64,000 nucleotides of DNA. Source: Roridomyces roridus (Eukaryota > Basidiomycota > Agaricomycetes > Agaricales > Mycenaceae). The translations under genes were made by a program, and so were the position numbers. This document shows positions 54,334 to 63,584 of this stretch, piece by piece. The stretch covers positions 62,001-126,000 of the forward strand of contig JARKIF010000025.1 in NCBI GenBank assembly GCA_029378245.1, in the 5' to 3' direction. Each line of letters starts with the position of its first letter. The stretch's first letter is position 1. The notes beneath the pieces were generated by a model. It was not told the DNA's origin, ran no database searches, and saw nothing but the letters and a program-made list of their open reading frames with translations.

Positions 54334-55074
54334 GGTTTGAGAAGAGAGGAGCGGGGCTACTGAGGAATTAGACTCATGTCTCTCGTTTTTATATCTGCAA
54401 AGCCGTCGGCCAACCCTTGCGCGTTCTTCGATGTATTGCTCTCCCGCAGAGCGGGTTCCTGGCACCAAGATTGAATGGAGGCATCTGAAAATTCCGCTCT
54501 TGGCGGCCACAAGGAAGTATTAACTCTGTAGTAGCTGGAGCCGCTAGTTGCGACTCTGGCGCGTATGTATTGCCTCTCCGGGCCGCGGAAGAAATGTGCT
54601 GATCAGGGGGCCAGAGGACGTCCGGGAGCCAAGCTAGCCATACGGGTGCTGAAAAAGTGCGGGGGCTGACTCAATCAAATCGTGTCTATCCTCCTAGAGA
54701 GCGTAGGTTCGAAGGACGAGGGTTAGCTCAAGCAGAGTAGTTGAAGGTACAGCAGAATTGGAAGTCACTCCGAATCCAACTCATTCAGCATCGGATGCTT
54801 TATTGCTCGAGGTGTGCATGTGTTTCTGCGATCAAGTCGTTCATTGATTGCGAGATGACCCTGCGCGAGGCACGAGCGTAGGGTCAGCGGAAGATAAGCT
54901 AGTTAGTGAGAGCGGGCATGTACCTCTTCGTGTATTTTCTTGCTGAGTTCGGTGGATCGCTGTTTGCCGACGGATGCCGTGATCAGATTCGGTCGGTTCC
55001 CGACCATCTTTCTCCATTTCCTTTCCTCGTTCTTTTGCGCGTTTTCGTCCTCGTTACGCGTCCAAACTGCGAAT
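54334..55074. other. Gap: DUF3455 promoter and left flank of the DIRS-like element
   Basis: Contains the DUF3455 promoter (a TATATC motif at about 54390). The left end of the DIRS-like element must be in or near this stretch, but I could not define it. Confidence 0.35.
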
Positions 55075-56127
55075 ATGACCACCCCTACGTATCACAAATA
55101 CAAGCCCACGGAGTTTATGCCCAACGCCAACTTCCCAGCGCCGTACACCGACGCGACGATTTGGGACACGTTCTTTGCCACACCACCTTCTCGCTCCTCG
55201 ACGATTCTCAGCACTCGAGAGAGGAACATTGCAAGCCTGCGTATCGAGAACGCCAATCTCGAGAGTCGCTTGCAAACGATGGCTGCACAGGCGACTTTCG
55301 ACTCGAAGCAGTCTTATAGTTTGGACGTGGGACCACCGTTGATGGCTCTGTGGACCTTCTCGGCCGAAGAGGTGGCGAGTTTGGCTAATCATAAAGAGGT
55401 CTTGTCCAGTGTCGGCGAGTTGAGTGCGTCTTTGGCAGAGCTAATTGCCCAGTATCGCGATATGACTAGCGATGACGCCGCTGCCGCTGCCAGGTTGTTA
55501 GGATCGTTCAGGTCCACTCTTCCGGGATTGAAGACCCGTCTCGGCATCCCCATCCCTCAGCAGATGATCTCCTCCTTAGTCCACCACCGTTTTATTCCTT
55601 TACAAGCACTCGCACCAGCGTCTTTGAAGCGTTTCGAAGGAGGTGCCAAAGTCCCGACGGTTCAGCACGCTCCTGCGGATCTGGGATCAAAATCGGTGGC
55701 GTGTTTTGATGGACCAGCGTTCTTCGGCCAGGGTTCCTCGGAATACGATCTCGATGGTTTTGCCAACCCCCCTTCCGACATCATCGAGGCCTTGCGCAAC
55801 CTCCTCGTCATCGCTAAACATGCCACGCCAGAGAATGCATCCCCGGGTGCTAACATCGCACACAACATAGAGCAGCATTTGAATTTCGTCGAAGAGCGTC
55901 TCGCTCCAGATTTCAAGCCTGACCGATGGTTCCGCTGGTCTTCTAACCAAATAAAGGCCATGTACAGCAGACCACCACGACAATTCTCATTGCTTGCGCA
56001 CAGCATGTTTCTCGAAAAGCTGAAAGCTGACAATGGACGACGAATCGGAGGACCCCAATACTGCCAAACGACCCGCAGACTCGGACACGTTCGCAAGAAG
56101 TCGCCGCGTGGAACCACGTTTGGGTAA
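55075..56127 (+). CDS. Gag-like ORF1 of the DIRS-like element
   Basis: A 350-residue open frame from ATG 55075 (MTTPTYHKYKPTEFMPNAN). It has a short coiled coil (TRERNIASLRIENANLESRL), an all-helical middle and no zinc knuckle. It overlaps the next frame by 95 bases in a different phase, as is common between gag-like and pol frames of these elements. The assignment rests on position and character, not on a recognised domain. Confidence 0.6.
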   Translation: MTTPTYHKYKPTEFMPNANFPAPYTDATIWDTFFATPPSRSSTILSTRERNIASLRIENANLESRLQTMAAQATFDSKQSYSLDVGPPLMALWTFSAEEVASLANHKEVLSSVGELSASLAELIAQYRDMTSDDAAAAARLLGSFRSTLPGLKTRLGIPIPQQMISSLVHHRFIPLQALAPASLKRFEGGAKVPTVQHAPADLGSKSVACFDGPAFFGQGSSEYDLDGFANPPSDIIEALRNLLVIAKHATPENASPGANIAHNIEQHLNFVEERLAPDFKPDRWFRWSSNQIKAMYSRPPRQFSLLAHSMFLEKLKADNGRRIGGPQYCQTTRRLGHVRKKSPRGTTFG

Positions 56128-57503
56128 CTCGCCTTACCAACGGGGATTCCTTCGCGACGTCCAAGACGCCGGGCAAACGGGCAGCAGTGCTGCTGGGAGC
56201 AGCGGGGGATGGAGCAGAGGCGGGAGCGGTCACGGTGTCGTGGGTTACGCTGGTGGAGGATACGGCGGTGGTGGATACGGCGGTGGATATCAGAGGAGCG
56301 GGGGCTACGGAAATCATGGGTACGGCGGTGGCAGCAGCGAAGGTTACGGGGGCAGAGGCGGGTATGGTCGCGGCGTTGGCCATGGACATGGTCATGGTGG
56401 ATACGGAAGCTCGGCAAACGCACACGGCGGTTGGAGTGGAGGCTACGGTGGTCGTGACGGGGAAAATGGATATGCTGGTGGCAGTGGCCTAATGGATTTC
56501 GAGGGGATGGCAGATACGGCAAGGCGGAGGCGGACAACCGTCGGGCAGACCCACCCAGACAGCCGCGATCAAACCAGCAGTCCTTTCCGGGTGGCGTCAA
56601 CGGTATTCCCATCGACGGAAACCAGCGGTTTCAATTTCGGGCCGACAAGCGCCAGCTATTCTGCCCAATATGTGCCCGGCGAGGACATGGTTATCAGCAA
56701 CACGACCCCTCGCACACCCGCAATGAAACCAGACATTTCGCTGCCCGGGGATATCACGACGGAAGACGATGGTCATTACTCTCCGTCGGTACCACAACCC
56801 CCATATGTGTATACTTCAATATCAATGATCGCTGCCAATCCACATTCCCCCAGCACACCAACGAATACGCCCACCTCTGTTCTTATTGCGGGTCCGACCA
56901 GCACGGCGCCCGTTTCCACGACCGCGCTTGACGTTGAGATACCCCAATCCCTTTTCGCGCACACTCCTTTGGTTTTCCCTGACTTGACCCATACCCTCCA
57001 CCCCCGTCCTCCGCCTGTTGACCCGGTGGATAAAGAAATCTTGGAACGCGTCATCACACCGTATTACACTCACGCTTTTGAAACTGCGCTTGCACATCTT
57101 GATATTGTGGACAAATTCCCGCAGCTTGTCAATAACCTACGGCAGGGCTTCCCTATTGGCGAGATGCCCATCCTCGAACGTACCATCATCATTAAAAATC
57201 ACCCTTCCGTGGCAGCCCATCCCGACGTCATCCGGGCATACGTTGACAAGGAGCTTGACGCGCAGCGGATTTCCGGGCCCTTCCAACTCGCCGACATCGA
57301 GAGAATCCTCGGTGGTCCCGTCGTCTCTTCCCCCCTCCTGGTTTCCGAGAGCGAGCAGGGTCCAGGCAAGCCACCCAAATATCGCGTGTGTCGGAACCTT
57401 TCCAAGGTGGCGAAGGAAGAGGGTTTTCCCGATATCAATTCATTCATTGACAAAGAGCAATTCCCCACGGCTTTTGATTCGGCGGGAAAGATGGGTGACA
57501 TGG
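56033..57503 (+). CDS. DIRS-like ORF2: Gly-rich leader and N-terminal reverse transcriptase
   Basis: From ATG 56033 (MDDESEDPNTAKRPADSD) the frame has a Gly/Tyr-rich tract of ~100 residues (GYAGGGYGGGGYGGGYQRSG), a Ser/Thr/Pro-rich stretch and then the first part of the RT: HPDVIRAYVDKELDAQRISG, VSSPLLVSESEQGPGKPPKY, FPTAFDSAGKMGDM. At 57504 a GTTAGT donor begins; the matching acceptor is CCTAG at 58536, after which RT continues in the right phase. Without splicing the frame runs on into repeat DNA and stops at 57821. Confidence 0.75.
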
Positions 57504-58536
57504 TTAGTTTGGTTCTAATTCTCGGTCGCATACGACCTGCGGGCCCTTATACGGGTGCAATTTATCTCGCTTGCGGCTGCATACGGCCAGTGCACTCCTT
57601 ATACGGTGTGCACCTACATATTTGGATGGCTATCATACAGCCTATGCAGCGCTTATACGGCGTGCATTTCCCATTCTTTCTCTGGCAGCCGCATACGGCT
57701 CGCGCATTTCCTTATACGGGGCGCTCATATTTATTCTTCTTTTTATTCATTTGGCTGTATACGGCCGGCGCACTCCATCATGCGGGGTGCGCCACTCCTG
57801 CGTCCCTTATACGGGATCGGTAGCGGCGGCAAGCGCCATCCCCTACTCTGCCGGACACGGTGAAAAGAATAACTTGATTTCAAGTCTTTCTGTATTGCGG
57901 TGAATTCAAAATTGAACGAATGGTTACCACTGGGTAGCTTCTCGTAGCTTCACCGACCCGGATTCAACACTAAACAGCAACAAAAACCTTGCATCTGTCC
58001 CCTAAGTATCTGTGAACTTCGCTCTTCAGAATAAGTATTAAAGTAAGGAGCGGGATCGGCATATGATCACAAGTCTGGCATTGGTGCCCTTGTGTAATTC
58101 ACCATCAATGCCGAATGCGAGGCCTCGACAGCAAGGGCTACATCGGCTCCCCAGCAATTCCACTCGGAAATCAAGGTCCGTACCGCGACGCCGACCCTCG
58201 GCACAGTTCCATCATTTACAATCAATTGGCAACGTGATGCATTAGAAATGTGATTCGTCATTGATTATGATCTGACAAGAATCAAATTGATCGCGCGACA
58301 TTGGCGGGAGCCCTGCCATTTCACGCCCACAGAAACCCTTCTCTGCTACGCTAGAGTAGGGGATGCAATTCGTTTTATTATTATTTCATTTGGCTGCATA
58401 CGGCCGGTGCACTCCATTATACGGGGGTGTGCTACCATTGCATCATTTGCTCGTGTGCCCCTTATACGGGACGCGGTTGTTTCTCCGTTTCTCTCAATGT
58501 AATTTGATGGGCATCCTGCTGACATTTTTGACCCGC
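57504..58536 (+). other. Intron-like interruption of the RT, 1033 bp
   Basis: Bounded by GTTAGT and GCCTAG, in phase 0 on both sides, and joins GKMGDM to IANAPPGTTACAFDIESFHR. Its first third is a degenerate repeat array. It may be a true intron of this family enlarged by repeats, or an insertion that happens to end in GT and AG. Confidence 0.5.
57524..57825. repeat. Degenerate array of GCATACGGCC...TTATACGG units
   Basis: About five imperfect units at ~60-bp spacing share GCTGCATACGGCCNGTGCAC and CTTATACGG (near 57524, 57570, 57637, 57691 and 57752). A sixth copy lies apart at 58387-58476, almost identical to the fifth over its first 40 bp. Spacing varies, so this is not a simple minisatellite. 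Confidence 0.7.
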
Positions 58537-58840
58537 CTAGATTGCGAATGCTCCTCCGGGCACCACCGCATGCGCTTTTGACATTGAATCCTTCCACAGA
58601 ACCATCCCCGTACATCCTAGCCATAAGGCTTATCTTGTTTTTCAATTTGACGGTGCTTTCTACATTGATCATTGCCATCCATTCGGTCTCGCCGCGGCTA
58701 GCAGCAACGCGGGCCAAGTGGGCTCCGCAGTCGCGCGGATTTGGACTTTGCGTTTAAACAAGGATGGTACAAGGCATTCCTCCGCTTCGCTCCGGAAGCT
58801 TTTATCTGGATGATTTCAATTCCAATTTCTAAGTACCTAT
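58537..58840 (+). CDS. Central reverse-transcriptase segment of the DIRS-like element
   Basis: Reads IANAPPGTTACAFDIESFHR, then HPSHKAYLVFQF, FYIDHCHPFGLAAASSNAG, containing the first catalytic Asp (FDIESF). After about 58745 the frame shifts; a nearby frame gives FYLDDFNSNF, the catalytic DD motif, before a stop at about 58829. Sequence after this belongs to an insertion, and RT resumes at 61129. Confidence 0.65.
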
Positions 58841-59799
58841 GGAAGACTCAATCACTAGACTAAGGAAACAGATACGGTAGTGGATTAGGCGGGCTCGTCA
58901 ATGTCGAAGGTACCAAACCACCACGAGAATGGCGCGGGGCAGAGGCACAAAATGCGAGCGGCGGATGGGGGCTGTAGTGGCCCGTGGGCTGGAAATGAAA
59001 TTTGTGGGGCATTGCGTACACGGGATCCCGTACCGCAGCGGTGTTCAAGGATTGTGTGTCGCCGGGGTTGATTACACGCTGGGACCGTAGACGATGTCGA
59101 GGAATTCGATGGGGCCGGAGAGCAGCAGCAACAAATGGAGGCAAGGTTGCAGCCAGTGCAAAACGGTGTAAGCTGGAACTTTCAACCGCAAGTAGAGGAG
59201 AGGTGACCGCCGGGTAGGGAACTCGAGGATAGTACCAGCTGACAGCTGCAGAGAGAAAGACGAAAGAACTCGGCAGCGTAGAGGGCATTGGTTGCAATTG
59301 ATGAGTGAGCGTCCAGGCCCCTAGTAGGGACGAGAGATGTTTGTATTCGGGGGCGTTGAACGGAAAACGATGGAGCGGACTACCGTTAAATAGGTACCCA
59401 AGGTGGAGGCCGGCATGGAACTCGAGGACGCGCGTCCAGTGCCGTGACACCTGGACCCGGGGGTTCACGGAGCCGCGAGCAGTGCAAAAGCTGTTGAAGA
59501 ACAGCATGAGGCGGGTCAATTGAGCGAAGAGAACCAAACTGGGTATGATTGCTGTGAGCTCTGGATTAAAATTACAGCTCCCGGCAGTATACGTTGCCTC
59601 GAGCCGGCGGCAGGTGGACTAAAATGCTGTTGAGATGCTGTTGAGTTGTGGTTCTCCATGAGAAAAATGAACAAAGATCTCGAGAGAGACTATTGGCTAC
59701 TACGCCAGATGAGAGAGAAAGATGAAAAGGTTTTGCACAAACGGGGACAGAAGAATCAATGATGGAGCCATAATCTTAAAGAACGGATAATCACCCTAC
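58841..59799. other. Insertion of unknown nature inside the RT
   Basis: Not RT and not part of the hAT element. It contains a minus-strand frame of 225 codons (59537-58860) with no recognised domain, starting MVLFAQLTRLMLFFNSF. No inverted ends or target duplication were found by eye. Confidence 0.35.
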
Positions 59800-61120
59800 T
59801 AGGGCTCCGACCCGGCCGTTGACGGCGACGGCCGTCATGGGAGGTCGGACGGGCCCCACCCGGCCGTCAGACCATGTTGCGAGGCCTCAAAACGGCCGGG
59901 TGGTACCCGTCAGACCCGTCACGGCCGTCATGACGGGTTAGAGTGGTGACAGCCCGTGCCTCCAGCTAAATTGATCATCAGATTGATGTGAACGTGATTG
60001 TCAACGACAGCGTCTAGGCCGGCTTGCCGGGTGATCGGATCAGACGCGGAACGGCGTGGGTGACACGGCCGGGTACGACGAGAAGGTCGACGAGCTCGAG
60101 AACGTCGAGAGGAGACGAGTCGAGCACAACGAGACGAGTCGAGTCTCGGCGAATAGGCGAGTCGGGTTGTGTCCGTGAGGGAAGAGAACGTAACCCGTAA
60201 GCCAAAGTAGCGCTGGAGATTAGACGAGGTAGAATCTACTGTACATGAGATTCTACCCAAGTATAAATACTAATTCCCTCAGGAGCGTTCTCCTGTATGA
60301 TCGGTCCCTGACCCTTAATTACCCCTACGCGGCTCCTCTCTTAATAGAGTTAGGTGGAGCGTCCCCTGTAACCCTATAGGTTGCCCCTCCTTGGCATGAT
60401 CACTGGATCATGCCGAGAATGTTGTGTGACTGTGTTTAAACCCCTCGTCGGGTTCTAACACGGCGCGTCAGGTCCTGTCCTAGCAACCCTTCCCGCGCTG
60501 GACAAGTACTGTTGTCCTATCGTTCGTGTGTGACTGTGTTTGAACCCCTCGTCGGGTTCTAACACGGCGCGTCGGATCCCGTCCTAGCAACCCTTCCCGC
60601 GCTGGACAAGTACTGTTGTCCTATCGTTCGAGTGACAGCGTTGTCCTCCTTACTCGGGCGGGCGACATCCCTCTCGAGAGACCTGTCGTGCGTAGACCGA
60701 GTGTGCGTTTGTTGATAACTACGGATCTTCTGATCCGTAACTGATGGCGGTGATGGCGCATCAGCGGATCAGTCGGCAAGCGCTGGTTTCATGACAGTGA
60801 TGCCGAAGTCAAAATTACGGATTGGTACTCGGGAAGCCTCCAGAAGCGCAGTAGTGGGCCATCAGGCAGATTGCCGATGACCCAAGTGCGCTACCCCTGG
60901 AGCATCAAGTGATGATGGCAGCTCGGCATGGGTAATTAGCCAAGGACCCGTCACCACCCGTCATGGCCCGTCGACGGCCGGGAACGGGTACCCCGTCAGC
61001 CAAGGAACCGGACCTGGACCCGGCCGTCAAAATTGTGGCTTCAGAGGGCTGTACGGCCGGGCCGGCACCCGTCGTGACGGCTCGTTGACCCGTCATTTTG
61101 ACGCTCGGGTCAGAGCCCTA
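59800..61120. mobile_element. Non-autonomous hAT element, 1321 bp, nested in the DIRS RT
   Basis: A perfect 8-bp duplication CACCCTAC flanks it (59792-59799 and 61121-61128). Termini are TAGGGCTCCGACCCGG and, inverted, TAGGGCTCTGACCCGA. Subterminal regions on both sides are dense in ACCCGTC/GACGGGT and CGGCCG motifs. The interior has no transposase but contains a 104-bp tandem duplication (60423-60630). Termini, duplication length and subterminal repeats agree on hAT; it is not the same family as the element at 16685. Confidence 0.88.
60423..60630. repeat. Two tandem 104-bp units inside the hAT element
   Basis: 60423-60526 and 60527-60630 are near identical, each starting TGTGTGACTGTGTTT and ending CTATCGTTCG, with only a few substitutions. 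Confidence 0.9.
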
Positions 61121-61128
61121 CACCCTAC

Positions 61129-62047
61129 GCTATGAGGACGACATATCCGGCATCCTTTTCCTGTCATCCCGCCTCTTCTCCTACGATGCTTTCTTTGCCG
61201 CCATATCGGACCTCCAAGTTCCATGGAACAAGAAAAAGTGCGGCACTTCATTCGAAGACAATTTTGTTTCTATCGGCTTCACCTGGTCGTTTTCCGAGAA
61301 GACGGTCGGGCTACCAGAGGAGAAACGTCTCAAATACTTGGCGCGTTTGGATAGAGTGCTCACCGGGGGCATGGTCACTAGGCGCGATTTGATGAAGGTC
61401 CACGGCACCCTCGTGCACCTTTGTTTCGTCTATGAGAAGGGCGACTCCCACCTTTCCTTGATATCAAATGCGTTCAAGTTCTACGCCCACGACGACGCTA
61501 GCCGGTTCCTTACCAGAACTACGCGCGATGAATTGGAGTGGTGGAGGGATTGCCTAGTAGTGCCCAGTTTCACCCGCCATTTGCGTGTCCTTCCGCCGAT
61601 GCGCCGATGCAGGATATCGGCATATACGTCGATGCATCGACATCCTGGGGCATCGGGGTATGTCTTGGCGAGAAATGGTTTGCAATGCGGTTGAAGGAGG
61701 GTGCAGCATGCGAGATCGGCTGGCTTGAGGCCGTGGCTATCGAGGTGGTGATGATGCTGTTGGCACAGGAGGGTTTCTGCAACGTCCATTTGCGTATCCG
61801 TTCGGATAATTTTGGCGCTATCGGAGCGCATGAGAAAGGCCGCAGCTCGAACGATGCACTCAATTGTTGCGTTCGACGGTCGCGGGAGATTCAATTGCTT
61901 CACAATATCGTTCCCAATTTTCTTTACATTCCTTCTGCAGAGAACCCTGCGGATTTATTATCCCACGGTACATTCCCAGCTACCCCACGTTTGCGACGTT
62001 CTTTCGATTTGCCTTTAGAAATAGCACGAGTCTTATGTGATCTCTAA
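61129..62047 (+). pseudogene. C-terminal RT and RNase H of the DIRS-like element, frameshifted
   Basis: After the hAT element the frame gives LRYEDDISGILFLSSRL, PEEKRLKYLARLDRVLTGGM (RT thumb region) and DELEWWRDCL. It then needs to shift to continue as MQDIGIYVDASTSWGIGVCL. The RNase H domain is otherwise complete, with Asp in YVDAST, Glu in GWLEAVAIEV, Asp in RIRSDNFGAIG and Asp in SAENPADLLS. The shift is explained by the 8-bp tandem duplication GCCGATGC at 61595-61610; with one unit the frame would be continuous. The frame ends at 62047, 22 bases before the recombinase ATG. Confidence 0.8.
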
Positions 62048-62069
62048 TTTTTTGATCTCGTTTACATCC

Positions 62070-63584
62070 ATGTCGCGTTCGCAGTCGGCACGACATCTCC
62101 AGTCGGACTTTCGCCCATCCTCGGCCAGATCCCGTTTTTTCAATAACCCCCTTCTGAAGCAGCCCGACCTCTGTCCCATCCAGTCCAAGCAAGTCGACAA
62201 GCCTGACGCAGCCTCAACGCAGACGGTACTACACACACCACGCCCTTCACACAACCCAGACAGCGGCATACTCGAGCGTTCCCAGGCAACAGCTCTGCAT
62301 CTGGCATACACACATCCTCACATCTCGTCCACGACACCTTCTCCCGACGACTTGGAGTATGCGCGGGACATCTCTGCCGGCGCATACGCTTTGGCGTTCC
62401 CTTCCATTCATAAAGCCCGTCGTCCCAAGGCGGGAAACAAGGTCCTCCCTTCTCCATTTCGCCCTCATGTTCCTGCTGCCGCCCGCCTCCTCGCATGGAC
62501 TTCACCATACGGGCTGGCAAAGCTCAGTGACCACCGCTACCTCCCGGCGAGCGATAAAGCCCGTGTTTTGGCGGAGATGACCAACGCGCTGGCTCCAACG
62601 TCACGCTCGACGTACGCCGCGGGCCTGATGCGGTTCACGCAGTACTGCAACTCGCGTTGCATACCGGAGTCCCTACGCACGCCGGCCGATCCTCTTTTGC
62701 TGGCATGCTGGATTGCCGATTCCATTGGCTCGCACGGCTTGAAGAGCGCCAAGGGATGGCTGGCTGGCCTCGCCTACTTTCACGCCCTCAATCTTGCACC
62801 ATGGCATGGTGACGAACCGTGTGTCAAAAAGGTTTTGCGGGCCGTGGACAAGGACGGGAAATTCACTCGTCCGCCGTGGGGCCCTGTATCCGAGCAGCAT
62901 ATGCGATGCATTCGCAGCAATCTCAATATCTCTACACCCCGCGGCGCAGCTCTTTGGGCTCTTGCATGCGCAGCATTTTGGGGCTGTCGCCGTCTTGGGG
63001 AATTGACCATTGGCAAGCTGGACGGTTTCGATACATCACACGACGTCTCCCGTTCTTCATCGTTATCACGGTCTACTGCCGGTGGCCTTTCTGTCATAAC
63101 TATACACCTTCCTTGGACAAAAACTACCGGATCGCGAGGTGGATCTCTCATCCTGACAGCCATCAACGATGATCTTTGTCCCGTCGCAGCTCTCGATAAC
63201 CACTTAATCATCAACCATTCTCCCCCTCCCGATTCCCCATTTTTTGCTTTCCGCGACGGCAGCAGCTGGCGTCCCGTCGTCGAGTCGACTTTCATTGAAT
63301 TGATCGGCAACATATTCCGGGCCAACAAACTCGAGCAGGTGTTCGGCCACAGCTTCCGCATTGGTGGCTCGGTACATCTGCTTTGTATGGGCGTCGAACC
63401 TCAAATTGTGATGAAGATCGGCGGATGGTCCTCAAATTGTTTTCTGATATACTGGCGGCGGCTGGAAACAGTTATCCCCGTTGCCTTATCCAAAGCATGG
63501 GCTAAAACTCAACAGGCATTCTGTTCGGCCAACGGTATAGCGGACGAGATCACATCTGAAATAGATTTCATTATAGCTCGTTGA
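62070..63584 (+). CDS. Tyrosine recombinase of the DIRS-like element
   Basis: A 504-residue open frame from ATG 62070 (MSRSQSARHLQSDFRPSSA). The N-terminal ~170 residues are variable. The core-binding helices follow (LAPTSRSTYAAGLMRFTQYC), then the catalytic domain: Arg in FWGCRRLGELTIG (~308), the HxxR box FGHSFRIGG (~427-430) and the nucleophile Tyr in FLIYWRR (~460). All signature residues are present, so this protein may still be functional although the RT upstream is not. It would integrate circular cDNA by site-specific recombination. Confidence 0.85.
   Translation: MSRSQSARHLQSDFRPSSARSRFFNNPLLKQPDLCPIQSKQVDKPDAASTQTVLHTPRPSHNPDSGILERSQATALHLAYTHPHISSTTPSPDDLEYARDISAGAYALAFPSIHKARRPKAGNKVLPSPFRPHVPAAARLLAWTSPYGLAKLSDHRYLPASDKARVLAEMTNALAPTSRSTYAAGLMRFTQYCNSRCIPESLRTPADPLLLACWIADSIGSHGLKSAKGWLAGLAYFHALNLAPWHGDEPCVKKVLRAVDKDGKFTRPPWGPVSEQHMRCIRSNLNISTPRGAALWALACAAFWGCRRLGELTIGKLDGFDTSHDVSRSSSLSRSTAGGLSVITIHLPWTKTTGSRGGSLILTAINDDLCPVAALDNHLIINHSPPPDSPFFAFRDGSSWRPVVESTFIELIGNIFRANKLEQVFGHSFRIGGSVHLLCMGVEPQIVMKIGGWSSNCFLIYWRRLETVIPVALSKAWAKTQQAFCSANGIADEITSEIDFIIAR

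Larger units (their letters stand above)
55075..63584 (+). mobile_element. DIRS-like tyrosine-recombinase retrotransposon, inactive
   Basis: In order on one strand: a gag-like frame, a second frame leading into reverse transcriptase, RT/RNase H, and a tyrosine recombinase. This gene set and order, with no integrase and no aspartic protease seen, defines DIRS-type elements. The copy is broken by an unexplained ~1-kb insertion after RT motif C (about 58841-59799), by a nested hAT element (59800-61120) and by an 8-bp frameshifting duplication (61595-61610). It also has a 1033-bp intron-like gap. The recombinase frame is complete. The ends given are those of the coding part; the split direct or inverted terminal repeats expected of DIRS were not identified. 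Confidence 0.82.

Noticed and set aside
57524..58476. Repeat units considered as a CRISPR array
   Set aside because: Units are degenerate, spacing varies, and the context is a eukaryotic retrotransposon.
60230..60620. LTR-like features (TATAAATA, TTCTAACA ends) within the hAT element
   Set aside because: No matching second LTR, primer-binding site or 5-bp duplication could be identified; kept only as a side remark.
62037..62069. Earlier start of the tyrosine recombinase
   Set aside because: It would need a GTG start and overlaps the RNase H stop; the ATG at 62070 is the simpler choice.
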